A stretch of DNA of 64,000 nt from an uncultured Clostridia bacterium (GTDB lineage: Bacteria > Bacillota > Clostridia > TANB77 > CAG-508). This document shows, piece by piece, positions 1 through 11,053 of this stretch. Positions within the stretch are counted from its first letter, which is position 1, and every line of letters begins with the position of its first letter. The translations under genes were made by a program, and so were the position numbers. The notes beneath the pieces were generated by a model, which saw nothing but the letters and a program-made list of their open reading frames with translations, did not search any database and was not told the DNA's origin. The stretch is from the NCBI GenBank assembly GCA_934130975.1, contig CAKOYU010000007.1, forward strand, positions 1-64,000, written 5' to 3'.

Positions 1-117
1 GATAAACTTCATAATATTCCTGTTTTAAATAATGGTTTAAAAACTGGTACTTATACTATATTAAATAGTATTTCTCATGATATTTCAATTAATTATGACA
101 TAGAAAATGAAACATAA
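1..117 (+). CDS. 3' end of a gene running in from the left, unidentified
   Basis: Frame 1 is open from the first base to a TAA at 115-117 and gives 38 residues ending in INYDIENET. A perfect 14-bp inverted repeat begins inside the last codons and looks like its terminator, which supports this as the true end of a plus-strand gene. The piece is hydrophilic with no recognisable motif, so I cannot name the protein. Confidence 0.45.
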   Translation, partial: DKLHNIPVLNNGLKTGTYTILNSISHDISINYDIENET

Positions 118-144
118 AGATACTTATTCATATCTTTATGTTTC
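109..144 (+). terminator. Perfect 14-bp hairpin after the partial gene
   Basis: The arms 109-122 and 131-144 are exact reverse complements with an 8-base loop. The hairpin overlaps the stop codon of the partial plus-strand gene. There is no long T run after it, so termination is likely but not certain. Confidence 0.5.
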
Positions 145-272
145 ACAAACCTTATTATATTATTGGATTATTTTCCGAAACTTCTTGACACTAATCAAAA
201 ATTAATGTAAAAGAGATTTGTAGGTTAGTCAATCATTTGTCACAAATTATTTAAAATAAATACTTTGAGCAC

Positions 273-785
273 CTATATTGCAAATAACGATTCTTCTTGA
301 CTTTTATATTTTTTTATGAATTCCCTGGGACTCAACCATCCTAGTGGCCTCATAGGAAAATTATTATATTCTTTTCTCCATTCTTTTCCTTGATTTCTTA
401 AATCTTCTAAACTATAAAATACTCTTTTATAGTAAAATCTTTCTTGATCTTTTCTATGACTTCTTTCTACTCTTACATTTTGTTTTGGTATATGTGGCTT
501 TATTACTTTATATTCTAATCCTAATTCTTCTAATGTGTTTTCAAACATTGTTTTTTTATCTTTCAAAAATGCTTGCCAACTTAATCTATTTGTAAATTCA
601 AATCCATTATCTGTTTGTATTGTCTTTATTTTAAACGGAAAATATTTTACTAATCTTCTTGCAAATTCGCTTGAAGCATATGTATCATGTGCATTTGTAA
701 ACCATGTATATCTTAATCTTGAATATTCATCTATTGCTGTATATTGATAAAATTTTTCTCCTCTTTCCTGTAATTCTTTGCTCAT
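273..785 (-). pseudogene. IS481-like transposase, C-terminal catalytic part
   Basis: This 170-residue product carries the rest of the rve/DDE core. The second aspartate is D59 in TIQTDNGFEF and the glutamate is E107 in VRVERSHR. The family usually has N-G-K/R-V-E-R there; this copy reads QNVRVER, so the conserved Gly is replaced. The ATG overlaps the stop of the upstream part and has no separate ribosome-binding site, so it is not an independent gene. Together the two parts make a transposase of about 320 residues. Confidence 0.75.
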
Positions 786-1237
786 ACATTCTTTGGAACA
801 TACTTAACATCTATTTGAACCTTATCCCCTGGATATTCTCCTGATACCCATTCATTCGGTTCACTTTCTTTCTTTTTGATTGGTGTTTTTTTGTATATTC
901 CTAATCTTTGCATTGCATGATACAATCCTTGTATTGTTCTTGTATATCCTGCTTGACGTAATTTTATCCATAATACTACTAATCCCGTATCTTTATTGTT
1001 TCTTTTATAATTTTTTATTAATTTTATTTTTTCCTCTGTATGTTGATTTGGATGTGAATGTGGACGTCTTGATTTATCTTTTAATCTTTCTAATGTTCCA
1101 TCATATCTATTTCTCCATCTATATATTGTTCTTTTACATTCTCCAAATTTATATGCTGCTTTTGCCACTCCATATTTTCTTAAAAATTTTACTATTGACT
1201 CTTTATATTTTAATCTATCTGTGATATTATTACCCAT
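782..1237 (-). pseudogene. IS481-like transposase, N-terminal part (HTH and first catalytic Asp)
   Basis: This 151-residue product has a helix-turn-helix region (residues about 15-60, with KRTIYRWRNRY) and a second winged-helix-like stretch. It ends just after the first DDE aspartate, D143 in VQIDVKYVP. The family continues from this point straight into the rve core, so the stop here is abnormal. The rest of the protein is in the -1 frame directly downstream at 273-785, where the bases can be read P-K-E-C-M-S. The junction CCAAAGAATG is not a classical A6G slippery site, so a simple indel is more likely than programmed frameshifting. Confidence 0.75.
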
Positions 1238-1367
1238 AAGAGAGCACCTCCGATATGTTTATTTTTGGTCATTTAAACAATATCATTTTTGTGCTCTCTT
1301 TTCAATATTTTATTTTCAATGTATTTGTGACATATCTATTTTAAACCTATAAAAGTTAATATTTTCA

Positions 1368-3038
1368 TTAGCTAATATTCTTGTAAAATCTATTATATTC
1401 TTCATTATATTTTTCATTTCGAGAATCATATTTTAATGCTTTTTCAATATCTGCTTTTGCTTGTTTGAAATTTGACAATCTATAATAAGCTACACTTCTA
1501 TTATAATAGGCAAATGGATTATTCTCTTCCATTGATATTGATTTATCAAACTCTTTTATTGCATCATTTAATTTATTTAAAAAAACATAGTTTATGCCCT
1601 TATTTGCATAAATTTGTGAATTGTATCCTATTTTATCCTGTAAAACTTCTAGATCTTTTAAAGCTAAGTTGTATTTTCCAATTCTACAATAGCAATTTGA
1701 TCTAGAAGATAAAGAATCACATTCTTTTATTTCATTATTAATGCAATATGTATATTTTTCAATGGCTTCAAAATATTTTTTTTGAATTTCAAGAATTTTT
1801 CCTATATAATATATTCCTATTCTATTTAATTCGTCATCATCCAATTCATTATCCACTTCTTTTAATGCTTCCTTATATTTTCCTTCTAAAATAAGTGAAT
1901 TTATTCTATTTTCAAAATATAACACCTTTTTATATGGTTTTTCTAAATTTTCAAGATATTTAAAAATTTCTTCATTAGCATTATATATTTCTATTTTTCC
2001 ATTATTATATTCTACATCTATATTATATTTATCTTTTATACATTTTTTTATATGTGTTAATAATTCTTCTTTTTCATCATCGCCCATTTTTTGAGGTATT
2101 GTATTAGAAGAAACTTGTACTATTATATTTAATAATCTTTCTAAATTCATTTCTTCAAAAGATTCCAACATAGGTTTTGGTAGAGTAAAAATAATACTAT
2201 TCTTTCCTGTTTTTTCTATTAATAAATCTTGAAAATAGTAATCATATATTTCTGTAATATCCTCAATATTTCCAATATCTATTGTATTATTATTATCTTT
2301 CATATATTTCATAAATTTATCATTTGAGCTATTAATTATGATTCTTATTTCACTCTGTTGAGAATAATAATTATCTTTTAAAAGTAATTCTTTTGGATAT
2401 GGTATAGCAGAAATTGAAACAACTTTTTTATCGATATACTCAACTGGCGAAATAATTATTTCATCTTCGCTTAGTCCAATTTTCTTTAAGGCATCTCTTA
2501 CTCTTTCAAATAATTTATGAGGATTATTAATAAACATAACAACAGGTTTCTCATTATCCTCTATAGATTCGTAGTCTAATTCTGTGATATTGTTAGAAAA
2601 ATCCGTAAAATAACTATTTTCTACTCTAGATATATAATGTGCCTTTCCATCCTTTTCAATATTTTTTTGTGTGAAACTATTATCTTTTAACCCATAAAAA
2701 CATATAGAATATAATTCTTCTATCTTTTTCCTTCTAAAATATACAAATCCATTTTCATAAAAATGCGTTAGATTGCTATCTTTTTTTAACTTTTTTATAA
2801 AATTAGAATTATCATTCTCCTTTGCTGAAAGAAATGTCCCTTCTAAAACATCTCCTTGTCCTTTATTGCCATCCTTTTCAATTTGTATCCAATTTTTAGG
2901 TTGATTAAAGAAAATCTTTCCTTTTACAAATGATTCTGCATATTTTCGTTTTGTACATCTAAACAATAATATTGTTGAAAAATTAAAATTGAATACATTT
3001 CTAGGCTTGACATATGGTGTTATATCTATATAATTCAT
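1368..3038 (-). CDS. TPR-repeat protein with an N-terminal Abi-like domain, function unknown
   Basis: The ATG at 3038 is chosen because GGAAGG lies 9 bases before it; the in-frame GTG at 3080 sits inside a palindrome. The product is 556 residues. The C-terminal part (about 380-545) is a run of tetratricopeptide repeats (for example KALKYDSRNEKYNEEYNRFY), normally a protein-binding solenoid. The N-terminal half has a pattern, F-R-C-T-x5-AESFxxGxIFFN followed by G-Q-G-D-xxEG, that I associate loosely with abortive-infection/DUF2971-type proteins of accessory regions. That link is from memory and weak. It lies between an IS element and a broken nuclease gene, which fits an accessory or defence role. 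Function is not established. Confidence 0.5.
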   Translation of the reverse strand: MNYIDITPYVKPRNVFNFNFSTILLFRCTKRKYAESFVKGKIFFNQPKNWIQIEKDGNKGQGDVLEGTFLSAKENDNSNFIKKLKKDSNLTHFYENGFVYFRRKKIEELYSICFYGLKDNSFTQKNIEKDGKAHYISRVENSYFTDFSNNITELDYESIEDNEKPVVMFINNPHKLFERVRDALKKIGLSEDEIIISPVEYIDKKVVSISAIPYPKELLLKDNYYSQQSEIRIIINSSNDKFMKYMKDNNNTIDIGNIEDITEIYDYYFQDLLIEKTGKNSIIFTLPKPMLESFEEMNLERLLNIIVQVSSNTIPQKMGDDEKEELLTHIKKCIKDKYNIDVEYNNGKIEIYNANEEIFKYLENLEKPYKKVLYFENRINSLILEGKYKEALKEVDNELDDDELNRIGIYYIGKILEIQKKYFEAIEKYTYCINNEIKECDSLSSRSNCYCRIGKYNLALKDLEVLQDKIGYNSQIYANKGINYVFLNKLNDAIKEFDKSISMEENNPFAYYNRSVAYYRLSNFKQAKADIEKALKYDSRNEKYNEEYNRFYKNIS

Positions 3039-3071
3039 AATTTTATCCCTTCCTTTAACACTATACCTTAC

Positions 3072-3092
3072 TGGTTCCACACTGTGGAACCA
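3072..3092. repeat. 21-bp palindrome TGGTTCCACA-C-TGTGGAACCA, copy A
   Basis: The 10-base arms are perfect around a single central C. It lies between the TPR gene start and the end of the DUF1016 pseudogene. A near-identical copy is at 3810-3830 inside that pseudogene; the two differ at only two central bases. Confidence 0.75.
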
Positions 3093-3094
3093 CT

Positions 3095-4123
3095 CTATTT
3101 CTTATCTTCAAATTCTTCTTTTTGTTTTTCAATTTCCCTTGCTAATTCTTCTTCTGTTGGTAAATATAGTTGATATTTTGACGCAAATAAATTTTTATTA
3201 TCATTAAGAACAGAATATTTTACTATTGTATCTTTTTTATCTGAACACAATATAATTCCTATTGTTGGATTATCATCTTCTGCTTTTATTTCATTATCAT
3301 AATATCTAACATAAAAATCCATTTGTCCAATATCTTGATGAGTTAGTTTGTCCAATTTTAAATCAATTAAAACGAAACATTTTAACACATAATTATAAAA
3401 TACCAAATCAATATAAAAATTATCGCCATCAACATCAATTCTTTTTTGCCTTGCTACAAAAGAAAATCCTCTACCTAATTCTAGTAAAAATTCTGATACA
3501 TGTTCAATTAAATTAGATTCTAAGTCTTTTTCTAAAAATCTTCTGTCTTTTATGTCTAAAAATTCTAAAACATAAGGGTCTTTAATAAAATCTTGAACTT
3601 TCTCCTTTTTCTCTAAAATATTTATTTCATTTTTTACTTCTTCTTTATGTTCTTCACTTGTTGATAAAAGCCTTTCATAATAAAAACTATTTATTTGCCT
3701 TTCTAATTGTCTAACACTCTAATTTGACTTTATTGTTTCTTCTAAATAAAAATCTCTTTTAGCCTCATTGTCTATATTCATTATTAAACGATTATGGCTC
3801 CAACTCAACTGGTTCCACAGCGTGGAACCACCTTTATACGTTAAATAAAACTTTTTCATTTTCTTTAAACTTGGAACACTAAAACCTTGTCCAAATTCTC
3901 GAGTTAACTTTTCTGAAAACAATTTTAATATTTCATTTTGAGATGCCTCTAAATTATAGTTTTCAATTAATTCATTTATAGTAGAACCTATTTCAAAGTA
4001 TAGTTCGACCATTTCAGAATTAATATTTTTCACAACATTTTGCTTTGTTTTTAATATTAAGTTATTTATTCTATCATAGTAATTTCCAAAGACTTGATTA
4101 TTTTGTTCTATTAAATCAGCCAT
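3095..4123 (-). pseudogene. DUF1016/YhcG-type PD-(D/E)xK nuclease, one in-frame stop
   Basis: Translating 4123 down to 3095 in one frame gives a nearly complete DUF1016 protein of about 342 codons. The N-terminal part has GQGFSVPSLKKMKKFY and LSWSHNRL. The C-terminal nuclease part has GRGFSFVARQKRID, YIDLVFYN and VLIDLK, the expected D...D-x-K core. The only interruption is TAG at 3719-3721, in the context S-N-stop-SVRQLERQI. The family normally reads N-W-S-V-R-x-L-x-R-Q-I there, so one TGG-to-TAG change explains it. The two halves otherwise look well preserved, so the lesion appears recent. The family is linked to restriction-like and mobile-element nucleases. Amber suppression is possible but there is no evidence for it. 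Confidence 0.85.
3810..3830. repeat. Palindrome copy B, inside the DUF1016 coding sequence
   Basis: TGGTTCCAC and GTGGAACCA flank a 3-base centre, giving 9-base perfect arms. It encodes the G-S-T-L-W-N segment just before LSWSH. The family has about the same number of residues there, so the palindrome has not lengthened the protein. Confidence 0.75.
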
Positions 4124-4141
4124 TCAATACCCTCCTTTGTA

Positions 4142-4164
4142 TTTTGCCAATAACATTGGCAAAA
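4142..4164. terminator. Perfect 10-bp hairpin TTTTGCCAAT-aac-ATTGGCAAAA
   Basis: It lies between the HD gene (4207-4974) and the DUF1016 pseudogene. A degenerate copy with the same flanking sequence is at about 6370-6390. It could terminate the HD transcript or be a mobile palindrome. Confidence 0.5.
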
Positions 4165-4206
4165 TTTGATATTTTATTAAAAAATCTCCTCAAGATTTAA
4201 TTATGT

Positions 4207-4974
4207 TTATTTTTTTATGTATTCTTTTGCACATTTTCTTATATATTCCATCTTTTGTTTTGTATCATCATTTTTATACTTAATTCTATCTACAAGAATA
4301 TCTATGTAATTATTTTCTTGCACATATTTTAAAGATATATCAAAATTCAGATCAAATATAAAAGCTATTACACAAACCCAATAGTCAATTATTGTTTTTC
4401 TATCTTCCAATTTTATACATTTGTGTTTCATAAATTCTTCATATACTTTTTGACTTACTACCTCATAATTTATAGTTTCCTTATTATATATTTTGGGAAA
4501 CATATCTTCAAATTTATCATCCTGTTTAACTCTAAAATTATCAATCTTATCTGCATCTCTTATTATTTTACAATGGAGTAATTCAATATCATTTAAGTCG
4601 TCTTCTATTTTAAATTTATTATGATTATATATTGCTTTACTAATTATATTATCATACTTTCTATCTTCTATAAATTTTGTTATTAAGTTCTCTTCAAACA
4701 ATACTTTTACGCCAAATTCTGCATGTTCTATTTTTTTATCACTGAACTCATTAAATTCTTTTATTTGCTCAAATCTTCCTATGTCGTGCAACAATGCTAT
4801 TATTTTTGCAAGTTCGATATTTTCTTTATCTAGTTCTAGTCCTATTGCTATATGCTCACTTTTTTTAACTACTTCGTACGTATGTCTTATCTTTAATTTA
4901 ATACTGCCATTTTCTAAATCATAGTCTTTTAAGTATTCTTTGAAACTTTCCTGTGCTTTTCTAAAATCAATCAT
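4207..4974 (-). CDS. HD-domain phosphohydrolase
   Basis: A 255-residue HD superfamily protein. The metal-binding pattern is visible: H31, the H63-D64 pair in LLHDIGRF, H84 in KIEHAEFG, a later NHNK and RDADKIDNF. HD proteins hydrolyse phosphate esters of nucleotides and related compounds; the substrate cannot be told from sequence. It sits in a run of small predicted hydrolases (Nudix, metallophosphoesterase, second HD), suggesting nucleotide clean-up or signalling turnover, but the run is not clearly one operon. Confidence 0.75.
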   Translation of the reverse strand: MIDFRKAQESFKEYLKDYDLENGSIKLKIRHTYEVVKKSEHIAIGLELDKENIELAKIIALLHDIGRFEQIKEFNEFSDKKIEHAEFGVKVLFEENLITKFIEDRKYDNIISKAIYNHNKFKIEDDLNDIELLHCKIIRDADKIDNFRVKQDDKFEDMFPKIYNKETINYEVVSQKVYEEFMKHKCIKLEDRKTIIDYWVCVIAFIFDLNFDISLKYVQENNYIDILVDRIKYKNDDTKQKMEYIRKCAKEYIKK

Positions 4975-4999
4975 TACATTACCTTTCTTTATTTATATA

Positions 5000-5431
5000 T
5001 TATAGTATTTCTATTATATCCAATGGATATATTTTATTTTTCCTAAGCATCTCTAATGTTCTCTTTATTAACTTTTCATCTCTTAAATCTTCGCACCCCA
5101 TATTTTCTAATTCTTCTTTTGAAATCCATTTCACATCTAAAATTTCTTCTTTATTAAAACATATTTTTTCTTCTAATAACTCTGTTGTAAAGGTTATTAT
5201 CATAAATGTAGTGTTTTCTAATTCTCCACTCATTATTGGAAGCATATTTTTTAATCTAACTTTACATCCAGTTTCTTCAAATATCTCTCTAATAGCACCC
5301 TCAAATATTGTTTCTCCATCCTCTAAATGTCCTGCAGGAACATTTCATTTTCCATAACATTTCTTTTTTGCCTCTTTTACCATTAATATTTTATTGTCTT
5401 TTTCAATAATTCCTCCTACAATAATTTCCAT
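5000..5431 (-). pseudogene. Nudix hydrolase broken by one in-frame TGA
   Basis: From the ATG at 5431 the frame reads 143 residues with one stop, TGA at 5345-5347, in Y-G-K-stop-N-V-P-A-G-H-L. Nudix proteins normally have G-K-W-N-x-P-G/A-G-H at this place, so TGG has become TGA. The Nudix box follows intact: G-H-L-E-D-G-E-T...REIFEETG. The C-terminal 81 residues could be re-initiated at 5245 but would lack the whole Nudix box. Family members hydrolyse nucleoside diphosphates linked to other groups. Confidence 0.85.
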
Positions 5432-5445
5432 TACAATTTTCCTTC

Positions 5446-6282
5446 CTAGATTTTATCCACATTTATTCCTAATTTTTTAAAATTCTCGTTAATTTTAGTC
5501 ATATCTCTATACACACCTTGTTTTAGCTCAAATCTGTAATTTTCTTTTTCAATATTCAAATTTTCATCTTCTAATTCCCTGTCAATATCATAAGGTACTT
5601 TTATAAACTGAAATGAAATATCTGACGAATATTCTCTACTTCCGTATTCTCCTTCAATTATTAGATAATTACTTTTCGTAGTTTCTAACACGTCACTATC
5701 TTTATTTTTATTCCTTATAACATCGAAAGCATTTCCTACACTTCCTACATTTATTATAGTTTTATTGTATATTTTGTCCATATATGGATGATGAATATGA
5801 CCATATATTACAACATCTGCAATATCCTTAGATTGCGTATTTTCGCTTGGTAAAAACATTTTATATTTTGTTTCAATACTATCAACATTTAATATTGCTT
5901 TATTATTAACAGTAGGTGTTGCATGAAATAATCTTACTAAACTTCCACTCATATAAAATTCATGGCAAAATGGTAAATTTAATAAATATTCTCTATCCTC
6001 TTTATTTATTAATGATTGATTCCATTTTATTATTTTTTTCTCTTGCTCATTCATTTCATCAATATTCTTATGTTCTGTTGAAAAATGAACATCACAGTTC
6101 CCTTGTAATACTATTTCGCAGTTTGTTCTTATTAATGATATACATTCTTTAGGATGTACTCCTTTTGCTATTATATCTCCTAAACATATAATTTTGTCTA
6201 CTTTTCTTTTTTCTATATCTTTTAGAGTTGCTTTTAATGCTTCTAAATTTCCATGTATATCTGAGATAATTGCTATTTTCAT
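5446..6282 (-). CDS. Calcineurin-like metallophosphoesterase
   Basis: A 278-residue metallophosphoesterase of the YfcE/MJ0936-like group. All metal-binding blocks are present: SDIHGN (residues 8-13), GDIIAKG (about 36), QGNCD (about 60), and GHIHHP and NVGSVGN further on. Such enzymes are metal-dependent phosphodiesterases or phosphatases; the substrate is unknown. The C-terminal 60 residues go beyond the minimal fold and are charged. It is separated by 14 bases from the broken Nudix gene and could be co-transcribed with it. Confidence 0.8.
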   Translation of the reverse strand: MKIAIISDIHGNLEALKATLKDIEKRKVDKIICLGDIIAKGVHPKECISLIRTNCEIVLQGNCDVHFSTEHKNIDEMNEQEKKIIKWNQSLINKEDREYLLNLPFCHEFYMSGSLVRLFHATPTVNNKAILNVDSIETKYKMFLPSENTQSKDIADVVIYGHIHHPYMDKIYNKTIINVGSVGNAFDVIRNKNKDSDVLETTKSNYLIIEGEYGSREYSSDISFQFIKVPYDIDRELEDENLNIEKENYRFELKQGVYRDMTKINENFKKLGINVDKI

Positions 6283-6310
6283 TATTATTTCTCCATTCTA
6301 TTTGTATAAT

Positions 6311-6430
6311 TAAAACCACATTTATAAGTCAAATAAAATTTTTTTATTTTCTTTAATACTTTTTTTATTTTTGCCAATAACATTATCAAATTTTATATTT
6401 AGCAAAAATCTCATCAAAGTTTAATTATAT
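6311..6430. pseudogene. Relic of a second DUF1016-locus copy, internally deleted
   Basis: Bases 6313-6360 align with 3827-3876 inside the DUF1016 gene (AACCAC-TTTATA-GT-AAATAAAA-TTTTT-ATTTTCTTTAA). Bases 6368-6430 then align with 4140-4203 upstream of that gene (TTTGCCAATAACATT and AAAAATCTC-TCAA-TTTAATTAT). About 260 bases that separate the two blocks at the first locus are missing here. No open frame remains. Confidence 0.6.
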
Positions 6431-6452
6431 CTATTTTTCACTTGCCTCATTT

Positions 6453-7082
6453 TCAAATTTCATACTTTTTTAGTTTTTCTATATATGTTTCTATAGTACT
6501 ATCATTTATATCTTCTGGCTTTAATTTACAATACTTCATAATTTGTTTTTCTATACCTAAAGAACATTTTATTAAATAATTTGCCTTTTCTTCATTAGAC
6601 CATACTGACAATGGCTTATCTTTATATCTTATTTTGGCATCTTCTAATCTTTCTTTTATTCCTACAACTCCATTTGGTGCTACTCTTTGATCACAATAAG
6701 CACAAATTTTTCTTTCATAAGAATTTGATTGTAATGTTTCTTCATTTTTTCTTGACCTTTTTCCATCCAATATAGTAATTTCTTTTTCTGTTAATCCTTC
6801 TTGTTTTCCTATTTCTAAATTAATTTCATGGTCATTAGTTCCATATTTATCAAAATACTTTTTTCTTACCTTTAAAAATTCTTCATCCTTCGATTCCTCT
6901 TCTGGTATTTTTACCATGTTTCCCATATCATGTAATAAACAGACCCTAATAATTGATTCCTTATCTATTTCTAATCCGTTCCAGTTATCTATTATTAAAT
7001 TACTACATGCTGCCACTCTTAACATGTGCATTTGTAAATTTTCTGGTAAATAATATTTATTATAAATTTCTATAATATTCAC
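6453..7082 (-). CDS. HD-domain protein
   Basis: A 209-residue HD superfamily protein with the core H-D pair in CLLHDMGNM (residues 50-51), an early His in LQMHMLRVA and a later DHEINLEIG. Two close Cys (ICAYCDQRV) precede a region typical of predicted HD hydrolases. It differs from the HD gene at 4207-4974 and is not a duplicate. Substrate unknown. The relic of DUF1016-locus sequence lies directly downstream. Confidence 0.7.
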   Translation of the reverse strand: MNIIEIYNKYYLPENLQMHMLRVAACSNLIIDNWNGLEIDKESIIRVCLLHDMGNMVKIPEEESKDEEFLKVRKKYFDKYGTNDHEINLEIGKQEGLTEKEITILDGKRSRKNEETLQSNSYERKICAYCDQRVAPNGVVGIKERLEDAKIRYKDKPLSVWSNEEKANYLIKCSLGIEKQIMKYCKLKPEDINDSTIETYIEKLKKYEI

Positions 7083-7125
7083 TTAATCCTCCCATCTGTT
7101 AAACTGAAAATTTTTATTTTTTCTT

Positions 7126-7356
7126 TTAATCTTTTATGCTTTTTATATCTTGTAATTCAAATCTATATTTTTGTCCATTTTTATTTACTTCGTCTAAAAA
7201 CATCTCATAAGGTCTACACCATAATTTGTTATCCCCATCTAACGCCCTATATGCAACCATTTTTTCACAAGTTTCACTATGATAAATAACATCTTACGCA
7301 ATATATAAATCTCCTTTATAATGTTTATAAATTCCATTAATCTTTAATTCTCTCAT
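7126..7356 (-). pseudogene. DUF1653 family protein, one in-frame TAA
   Basis: The ATG at 7356 is preceded by AGGAGGAAGG. The 77-codon frame reads GIYKHYKGDLYIA-stop-DVIYHSET...DNKLWCRPYEMFLDEV...YRFEL, a full-length match to the DUF1653 pattern. The stop is TAA at 7294-7296; family members usually have a charged residue there, so one base change from GAA is likely. Function of the family is unknown. Without the stop it would be about 76 residues. Confidence 0.8.
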
Positions 7357-7392
7357 AATCTTCCTTCCTCCTAACACCTATAATTTGTATTA

Positions 7393-7989
7393 TTAAATTT
7401 TTTGTAAAATATAATTTGACCATATTACTTTTTCTGATCTTTTAGTACTTGATAAAGTTTCAAAATAATCAATAATTTTAATATTTTGATTAATATTATT
7501 CAATATTTGTTCTAATTCTTCTTTAGTTAAAAAATTATAATATTTACCTTCTTTTATTTCGTAACCATCCCCCTTCTTAAATGCTGTAAAAATCACTCCA
7601 TTGGTTTTTAAAGCTCTTATCATTTTACTTAATACACTAGGCAATTCTTTTTTTTCAACATGTAATATTGATGAACAAGCCCATATTGCATCATAAGTAT
7701 TTTCCTCATTTAATTCATCAAATTTCATACATTCAACATTTTGATCAATATATTTACTTGCTAATTTACACATTTCTATAGAACCATCTATAGCTTTGAC
7801 TTTATATCCTTTTTCCATAAAATATTTACTATCTCTACCAGAACCACATCCAAAATCTAATATATAAGACTTTTTTGCTATTTTGCTCAAAAATTTATCA
7901 TAATTTTCTTTTAAATCTCCTTCTACTGTCTGCTCAAAGTATAATTTTGCATTTTTATTATAATAATCTAAAGTGTTATATTGTTCCAT
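7393..7989 (-). CDS. SAM-dependent methyltransferase
   Basis: A 198-residue class I methyltransferase. Motif I is LDFGCGSGRDS (residues 44-54), followed by the acidic AIDGS loop and DAIWACSSILHV. The overall pattern resembles the TehB/UbiE-like group. The acceptor is not predictable. The start is supported by AGGAGG a few bases upstream. It is the last intact gene before the mobile-element remains. Confidence 0.8.
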   Translation of the reverse strand: MEQYNTLDYYNKNAKLYFEQTVEGDLKENYDKFLSKIAKKSYILDFGCGSGRDSKYFMEKGYKVKAIDGSIEMCKLASKYIDQNVECMKFDELNEENTYDAIWACSSILHVEKKELPSVLSKMIRALKTNGVIFTAFKKGDGYEIKEGKYYNFLTKEELEQILNNINQNIKIIDYFETLSSTKRSEKVIWSNYILQKI

Positions 7990-8097
7990 TACTACCTCCT
8001 ACAAATATTATTTAATTTAACTTTTAAAGTGCTTTAATATTTCCTTATTTATATCATAAAATCAGTATAAAAACAATTATTTCCAGAAATTAATATA

Positions 8098-8133
8098 AAA
8101 GAGATTGCCACTTTTATATATAACAACCTCTTT
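8098..8133 (-). terminator. Hairpin after the relaxase remnant
   Basis: AAAGAGATTG and CAACCTCTTT pair at 9 of 10 positions around a 16-base loop. On the minus strand it is followed by TTTATATT. It is placed just downstream of the relaxase stop. Confidence 0.45.
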
Positions 8134-8139
8134 GTATTA

Positions 8140-10255
<2,116 letters not shown>

Positions 10256-10383
10256 TTAGCTATTGACACTTTAGAATTTTATATTTATTGTTTCAACTAT
10301 CTCTATTTTTCTTTTAAACATAATTAATAAATCAATATAGTACAATTTTTTTTAAACTCTAAAATATCAAATGCCTTGCTTTT

Positions 10384-10885
<502 letters not shown>

Positions 10886-10978
10886 ATATCTAACTGACAA
10901 TAATTATAATACCATATTTATAATTGAATGTCAATAATTTTCAAAAATAAAATCTACTTTTTTATAAGTTCCGATTAT

Positions 10979-11007
10979 TTGCTTTATTTTTCATCATATG
11001 ATATAAT
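10979..11007 (+). promoter_or_regulatory. Sigma-A-like promoter for the RelA/SpoT-like gene
   Basis: TTGCTT, 17 bases, TATAAT, about 47 bases upstream of an ATG that has AAAGGAG before it. Confidence 0.6.
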
Positions 11008-11053
11008 ATTTATGTAACCAAATATTTGTCAATGTCTTGAAAGGAGAACTAAT

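Larger units (their letters stand above)
238..1332 (-). mobile_element. IS481-like insertion sequence, about 1.1 kb
   Basis: Both transposase parts are bracketed by imperfect terminal inverted repeats. The left end begins TGTCACAAAT at 238, and the right end is its reverse complement, ATTTGTGACA, ending at 1332. The similarity continues inward for about 30 bases (AAAATAAA block). I found no clear target duplication next to either end. Because the transposase is split by a frameshift, the copy is probably inactive unless the shift is programmed. Confidence 0.75.

Noticed and set aside
233..1337. Target-site duplication around the insertion sequence
   Set aside because: Flanks TCATT and TATCT do not match; any duplication has decayed or was never made.
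5000..5245. Independent 81-residue protein
   Set aside because: It is the C-terminal end of the broken Nudix gene and has no own start signal.
3719..7296. Recoded stop codons as a genetic-code change
   Set aside because: TAG, TGA and TAA all end intact genes throughout the window, so the in-frame stops are best read as mutations.
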